From an uncultured Alphaproteobacteria bacterium (lineage in GTDB: Bacteria; Pseudomonadota; Alphaproteobacteria; Rickettsiales; UBA1997), in NCBI GenBank assembly GCA_903898475.1, contig CAIUFU010000228.1, positions 1 to 6,333 of the forward strand: 6,333 nt of DNA, given 5' to 3'. The notes below the pieces were generated by a model. The model was not told the origin of the DNA. It did no database searches and saw nothing but the letters and a program-made list of their open reading frames with translations. The position numbers and the translations under genes are program-made. Below are positions 5,969-6,333 of this stretch, piece by piece (the stretch's first letter is position 1; each line of letters begins with the position of its first letter).

Positions 5969-6333
5969 ATGAAATCAAAATTCAAACCAAAACATTTTGA
6001 AAAACCTCATTCAGAAGAAAAAGAGCCGGAGCAGAAGCGGAAGAAAAAGCAGGAGCAAAAGAAAGAACACAATGACTATAAAAGATCAAATAATCTTTAT
6101 ATAGCTGACCAAACGTTGTTGATACCAACACCTTTTTATGACGATAGTCATCAATCTTCTGGTGATGGTTACTCGTCGGCATATCACAATAGTAGCCCTC
6201 ATCAGCAACATCACACTGGTGGGCCTAACTTGCATATTAAAGATACCATTAGTGGGGCAGAAAACGCCGTTAATTCTGAATTAAAGCAAGTAGGCAAAAT
6301 AAAACTTAAACCCTTGGGAGATACCACACGCAA
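5969..6333 (+). CDS. Hypothetical protein, charged N-terminus, partial (runs off the right edge)
   Basis: An ATG at 5969, 20 nt after the nrdA stop, opens a frame of 121 codons that is still open at the end of the window. In-frame TAA at 5951 and the absence of another ATG make this the only likely ATG start; no Shine-Dalgarno is visible. Residues 1-42 are dominated by Lys, Glu and Gln, with a run KRKKKQEQKK, and are probably disordered or a helical charged segment. Residues 43-57 are more hydrophobic (LYIADQTLLIPTPFY). Residues 58-82 are rich in Ser, His, Gly and Gln (including PHQQHH), and a more ordinary amphipathic segment follows. I see no signal peptide, membrane segment or catalytic motif, and I do not recognise a family. 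It is not NrdB. No terminator separates it from nrdA, so the two may share a transcript. A stop-free AT-rich frame of this length is unlikely by chance, so a real gene is favoured. Confidence 0.7.
   Translation, partial: MKSKFKPKHFEKPHSEEKEPEQKRKKKQEQKKEHNDYKRSNNLYIADQTLLIPTPFYDDSHQSSGDGYSSAYHNSSPHQQHHTGGPNLHIKDTISGAENAVNSELKQVGKIKLKPLGDTTR

Noticed and set aside
5982..6182. 66-codon open frame on the - strand
   Set aside because: It lies opposite the longer + strand frame starting at 5969, which follows nrdA directly. It has no recognisable domain and looks like a shadow.
1..6333. CRISPR array, insertion sequence, toxin-antitoxin or phage module
   Set aside because: No regularly spaced direct repeats, terminal inverted repeats, transposase or integrase motifs, or paired small genes are visible. 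The genes are housekeeping functions, apart from the final partial one.

Overview
The window comes from an AT-rich bacterial chromosome, most likely an alphaproteobacterium and possibly one of the host-associated AT-rich lineages (Rickettsiales- or Holosporales-like). This placement is inferred from the style of the class A penicillin-binding protein, from a ribonucleotide reductase large subunit of about 616 residues without an ATP-cone, and from a tRNA-Ile with encoded CCA. It was not confirmed by any search. None of the five protein starts has a recognisable Shine-Dalgarno sequence. The four visible stop codons are TAA (three) and TAG (one).

Layout: a complete tRNA-Ile(GAT) lies at 5-81 on the + strand. 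It converges on a bifunctional class A penicillin-binding protein at 105-1853 on the - strand. Only 18 bp separates that gene's start from the divergent pabC gene (1872-2684, +), which overlaps pabB (2672-3952, +) by 13 nt. A 145-bp spacer follows, with two palindromes 32 bp apart that match the NrdR box. The spacer leads into nrdA (4098-5948, +). After another 20 nt, a lysine/glutamate-rich gene of unknown function (from 5969, +) runs off the end of the window.

How the genes work together: PabB and PabC catalyse the two steps from chorismate to p-aminobenzoate, the folate precursor; the amidotransferase PabA is not in the window. NrdA makes deoxyribonucleotides and is probably repressed by NrdR when (d)ATP is plentiful. 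Folate and dNTP supply meet in thymidylate synthesis, but nothing shows that pab and nrd are co-regulated. The penicillin-binding protein builds peptidoglycan at the inner membrane.

Most of the window is ordinary core metabolism, and I do not see a new multi-gene system. The points most worth a second look are the tandem NrdR boxes, the unknown gene just behind nrdA where nrdB might be expected, and the very tight divergent start region between the penicillin-binding protein and pabC.
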